From contig CAZDBA010000181.1 of the NCBI GenBank assembly GCA_964503615.1, positions 1 through 9,346 on the forward strand: a DNA stretch of 9,346 nt, written 5' to 3'. Source of the stretch: CAZDBA01 sp964503615. Lineage in GTDB: Bacteria; Planctomycetota; Planctomycetia; Pirellulales; Pirellulaceae. The translations under genes and the position numbers were made by a program. Every line of letters begins with the position of its first letter. Within the stretch, counting starts at the first letter, position 1. The notes under the pieces are model-generated. The model was not told the origin of the DNA. It saw only the letters and a program-made list of their open reading frames with translations, and did not search any database. Shown in pieces: positions 7,013 through 9,346 of the stretch.

Positions 7013-7486
7013 GGCAGTTTCAAAACCCAAGCTCATTACCTGTTCGTGGTGGGGTTCGCCGGAAATACAAGCCCGAAGCGCAATAGGATTTTGCATCGGC
7101 TTCAGCAACTCGTTTGTAGTACCGCATTTAGTGAATAGTGTCAGGGCATCGTTGTAGCAAGTGCGCCAAGGCTCAAAGGCTGGCTGTGTTTCTTGCAAGT
7201 CTTCCAGTCGACGATCTTGTAAGAACTACGCGTTTGCAAGTATCCGGCTTCCTTCACAAGACTTGAGGTTCAAAGCCCTCAAATGAAGGCATATGACGCC
7301 AAAACGACCGCTTTCTACTATCAAAACCCTCTTTTGAGTTTAACGGTATTCCCAATCGGATCAGTCTGTACCAATTGTGCCGTGAATGATTTTTGAATCA
7401 ATTACGAATTGGTGAAACGAGTAGAGACGCTTGGAGCGCATTGTCGAATTGTAACCTGTGCGACGTTCGTCGCGATCTTTCCTACT
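7013..7486. other. Intergenic region upstream of the TolC-family gene
   Basis: No convincing gene is present. A minus-strand frame of 67 codons (7198-6995) would start with TTG, lacks a ribosome binding site and overlaps the last 18 bases of the barrel gene; it resembles nothing I know. The stretch contains several short inverted repeats: 7263-7268/7277-7282, 7321-7326/7332-7337, 7399-7403/7407-7411 and 7460-7464/7469-7473. The promoter of the TolC gene is either here or inside the gap that follows. Confidence 0.5.
7460..7473 (+). terminator. Possible weak hairpin terminator
   Basis: GCGAC (7460-7464), a GTTC loop and GTCGC (7469-7473) form a perfect 5-bp GC-rich stem with a tetraloop, followed by GATCTTTCCT. 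The T tract is poor and the barrel gene ends about 450 bp upstream, so this may equally be a chance hairpin or a leader structure. Confidence 0.2.
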
Positions 7487-7586
7487 NNNNNNNNNNNNNN
7501 NNNNNNNNNNNNNNNNNNNNNNNNNNNNNNNNNNNNNNNNNNNNNNNNNNNNNNNNNNNNNNNNNNNNNNNNNNNNNNNNNNNNNN
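7487..7586. other. Assembly gap of 100 N
   Basis: Exactly 100 unknown bases, the conventional placeholder for a scaffold gap of unknown true length. It lies between the intergenic region and the TolC gene. The left flank ends TTTCCTACT and the right flank begins CTACTTTTCTACTTTCCTA, so both edges carry the same pyrimidine-rich CTACT word. Any reading frame that crosses the gap is meaningless. Confidence 0.98.
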
Positions 7587-7626
7587 CTACTTTTCTACTT
7601 TCCTAAACTCCTATTCAGGATGAATG

Positions 7627-9346
7627 ATGGCTCCCTTGAAAGCCTTTGCGCTAGACTTGCATTCAAAATTGCTTTTGTCGTTAGCCATAGTTTGTGTTTT
7701 TGGGCAGGCTGCCTTTGCCCAGCAACCAGAATTCAAGCAATTTGATGCTGCTTCGGTTTTTCGTCAGATGGATGAACAAACGTCCTCGGAAGGTCAACAG
7801 TTAGTGCCTTCTTGGTGGGATGCTCACGTCTCAAAGTCACAAAGAGACGAACAACCGTTGGAAACCGACATTCATACTCTGTTGTTTCTTGCCTTACAAC
7901 ACTCGAACAATATCAAGATCGCCAAGCGTGATCCACTGATTCGTGAGACTGCTATTCAAGAGGCAGACTCCCGTTTCGACTGGACGCGGTACCTTGATTC
8001 GGCATGGAACGATACTAGTCAGCCAATTGGAAACACGTTGACCGCTGGCGGAACGGCCGACCGATTAAATGATCAGACTTTTCAAGCGACTGCAGGTGCG
8101 CGTCGATTGACACGATATGGTGGAATTCTCGATATCTCTCAACAATTTGGATGGCAAGACAATAACTCTGTTTTCCTGCTCCCGGATCAGCAGGCTACGG
8201 GGCAGTTCACAGTTTCCTACACGCATCCACTTCTGCGTGGTCGCGGCCGAGCCTACAACGACAGCTTGATTTTTCTGGCTCAGTTGGACACCGAAGTCGC
8301 TGAAGAAGAGTTCCTTGCCACGCTACAGGACGAGCTGTTGGAAATCACGCGAGGATATTGGGCTTTGTATTTGGAGCGTGCCACGTTGGCACATCAAATG
8401 CGACTGTTCCTCAAGACCCAGCAGATTTATCAAACGTTGGAAGCTCGTCAGCAAGTGGACACGCAAGGAACCCAGTTGATTACGGCAGCGAGCGCACTTG
8501 AAAATCGACGTTCCGATCTTATCCGAGCTCGCGCCGCTGTCACCAACGCGGAGACCCGTTTGCGTGGCCTTATCAACGCTCCCGAGCTGGCAAATTCTGA
8601 CCAAGCCGAATTGATACCGGCAGAAGCACCGGCAATCAACCCGTATGCAACTCAGTTGCAAAAAGAGATTCAAACAGCGATTCAAAACCGACCTGAGATT
8701 CGTGCCGCTGTTCAACAGGTGCGAGCTGGTGCGACCCGATTAGGGATTGCACAACACGAACTTTTACCAGTTCTTAATCTAGTCACTCAGGGATTTGCAA
8801 ACGGATTGCGAGGCAATAACGACTTTGGTGGAGCCTTTACCGACCAGTTTTCTACCGGCCGTCCAAGTTATTCTCTTGGTGTCCAATACGAACTACCAGT
8901 TGGTAACCGAGCGGCTCGAGCCCGTCTTTGCCGTCGTAAAAATGAGCACGCACAACTACAAGATGAGTACGCTCGTGCATTGCAAGCGGTGCAAACCGAA
9001 GTCGACATTGCACTTCGCGAGCTAAATACGTCGTATCTTGAGATTGGTGCCAAAAGCCGAGCATTGGATGCGGCGGAAAGCGAAGCTAAAACGATTGAAC
9101 AACGCTGGTTGAAGATGGTCGATGGTAATGGAACCGGTGGACTGAACCTTGAATCGTTGCTGCGAGCACAAGAGCGAGTCACCGAACAAGAACGTGAGTA
9201 CGTTAGTTCGATTTTGACTTACAACCTGGCAATGATTAACTTGAAACGGTCTAACGGAACCCTGTTACAAGCTGAGAATCTTAATGTCGACAAACATTGC
9301 GAAAACGGCTGTCCAACCATCGATCTCAGTTCTTCAAGAGGCAGCA
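7627..9346 (+). CDS. TolC-family outer-membrane efflux channel (3' end cut off by the window)
   Basis: The frame is open from 7624 through 573 codons to the right edge with no stop. The N-terminus is a classical signal peptide (LLLSLAIVCVFGQAAFA, cleavage before QQPEF), so unlike its neighbours this is not a lipoprotein. Two OEP repeats follow, at about 80-315 and 345-545. Family marks include VSYTHPLLRGRGRAYNDS (196-213), ITRGYWALYLERATL, the long helices with ARAAVTNAETRLRGLINAPE (301-320), IQNRPEIRAA (352-361), and SLGVQYELPVGNRAARARL (416-434) starting the second barrel segment. TolC proteins are trimeric ducts that work with an inner-membrane transporter and a periplasmic adaptor; such partners may lie beyond the right edge. 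The last residues (LKRSNGTLLQAENL and onward) suggest the true C-terminus is near. The start is ATG 7627, placed 6 bases after AGGA (7617-7620); an ATG directly before it (7624) is also possible. Confidence 0.92.
   Translation, partial: MAPLKAFALDLHSKLLLSLAIVCVFGQAAFAQQPEFKQFDAASVFRQMDEQTSSEGQQLVPSWWDAHVSKSQRDEQPLETDIHTLLFLALQHSNNIKIAKRDPLIRETAIQEADSRFDWTRYLDSAWNDTSQPIGNTLTAGGTADRLNDQTFQATAGARRLTRYGGILDISQQFGWQDNNSVFLLPDQQATGQFTVSYTHPLLRGRGRAYNDSLIFLAQLDTEVAEEEFLATLQDELLEITRGYWALYLERATLAHQMRLFLKTQQIYQTLEARQQVDTQGTQLITAASALENRRSDLIRARAAVTNAETRLRGLINAPELANSDQAELIPAEAPAINPYATQLQKEIQTAIQNRPEIRAAVQQVRAGATRLGIAQHELLPVLNLVTQGFANGLRGNNDFGGAFTDQFSTGRPSYSLGVQYELPVGNRAARARLCRRKNEHAQLQDEYARALQAVQTEVDIALRELNTSYLEIGAKSRALDAAESEAKTIEQRWLKMVDGNGTGGLNLESLLRAQERVTEQEREYVSSILTYNLAMINLKRSNGTLLQAENLNVDKHCENGCPTIDLSSSRGS

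Noticed and set aside
6995..7198. Minus-strand frame of 67 codons after the barrel gene
   Set aside because: It would need a TTG start, has no ribosome site, overlaps the barrel gene's end and resembles no known protein. It might be a remnant, but I cannot support it.
7393..7745. Reading frames that cross the run of N
   Set aside because: They are artefacts of translating unknown bases. The real gene on the right side begins at 7624/7627 in a different frame from the one ending at 7745.
1..9346. CRISPR arrays, tRNA or rRNA genes, transposases, insertion-sequence ends
   Set aside because: No regularly spaced direct repeats, no cloverleaf-like segment and no transposase-like protein were seen on either strand.

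Overview
The window looks like a fragment of a planctomycete chromosome, probably of the Pirellulales type. This rests on family content and protein style, not on a marker gene. The signs are a formylglycine-generating-enzyme-like lipoprotein, remains of a TPR-type multihaem cytochrome, a BamA-like barrel with the wording I associate with planctomycete proteins (LRGFDFRGASP), a TolC protein of the GNRAARAR type, and weak or absent Shine-Dalgarno sequences. Base composition is close to balanced throughout. I see no mobile element, CRISPR array, tRNA or rRNA. A run of 100 N shows that this is a draft scaffold.

Left part (1-1000, minus strand): the N-terminal 170 codons of a SUMF1/FGE-type lipoprotein run off the left edge. 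Directly upstream of it on the same strand lies a decayed copy of a multihaem cytochrome c/TPR gene. It is readable only by switching frame three times, and it carries an in-frame stop and a damaged haem motif.

Middle part (1101-3466): a 475-residue protein of unknown function on the plus strand converges on a PAS-GGDEF diguanylate cyclase on the minus strand, with only 38 bp between them. The cyclase has its catalytic residues but lacks the usual RxxD inhibitory site.

Right part (3808-9346, plus strand): three cell-envelope genes in a row. The first encodes a lipoprotein with five POTRA domains and a Ser/Gly/Arg-rich tail. After 76 bp comes a second lipoprotein consisting of a disordered linker and an Omp85/BamA beta-barrel. 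Together the two carry everything a single-chain BamA has, so this looks like an outer-membrane insertase split into two separately exported, separately lipidated proteins. After about 600 bp of intergenic DNA that includes the gap, a TolC-family outer-membrane channel begins; it is cut off by the right edge, apparently close to its C-terminus.

The strongest candidate for something undescribed is the split BamA pair. Next come the decaying cytochrome gene and the uncharacterised 475-residue protein.
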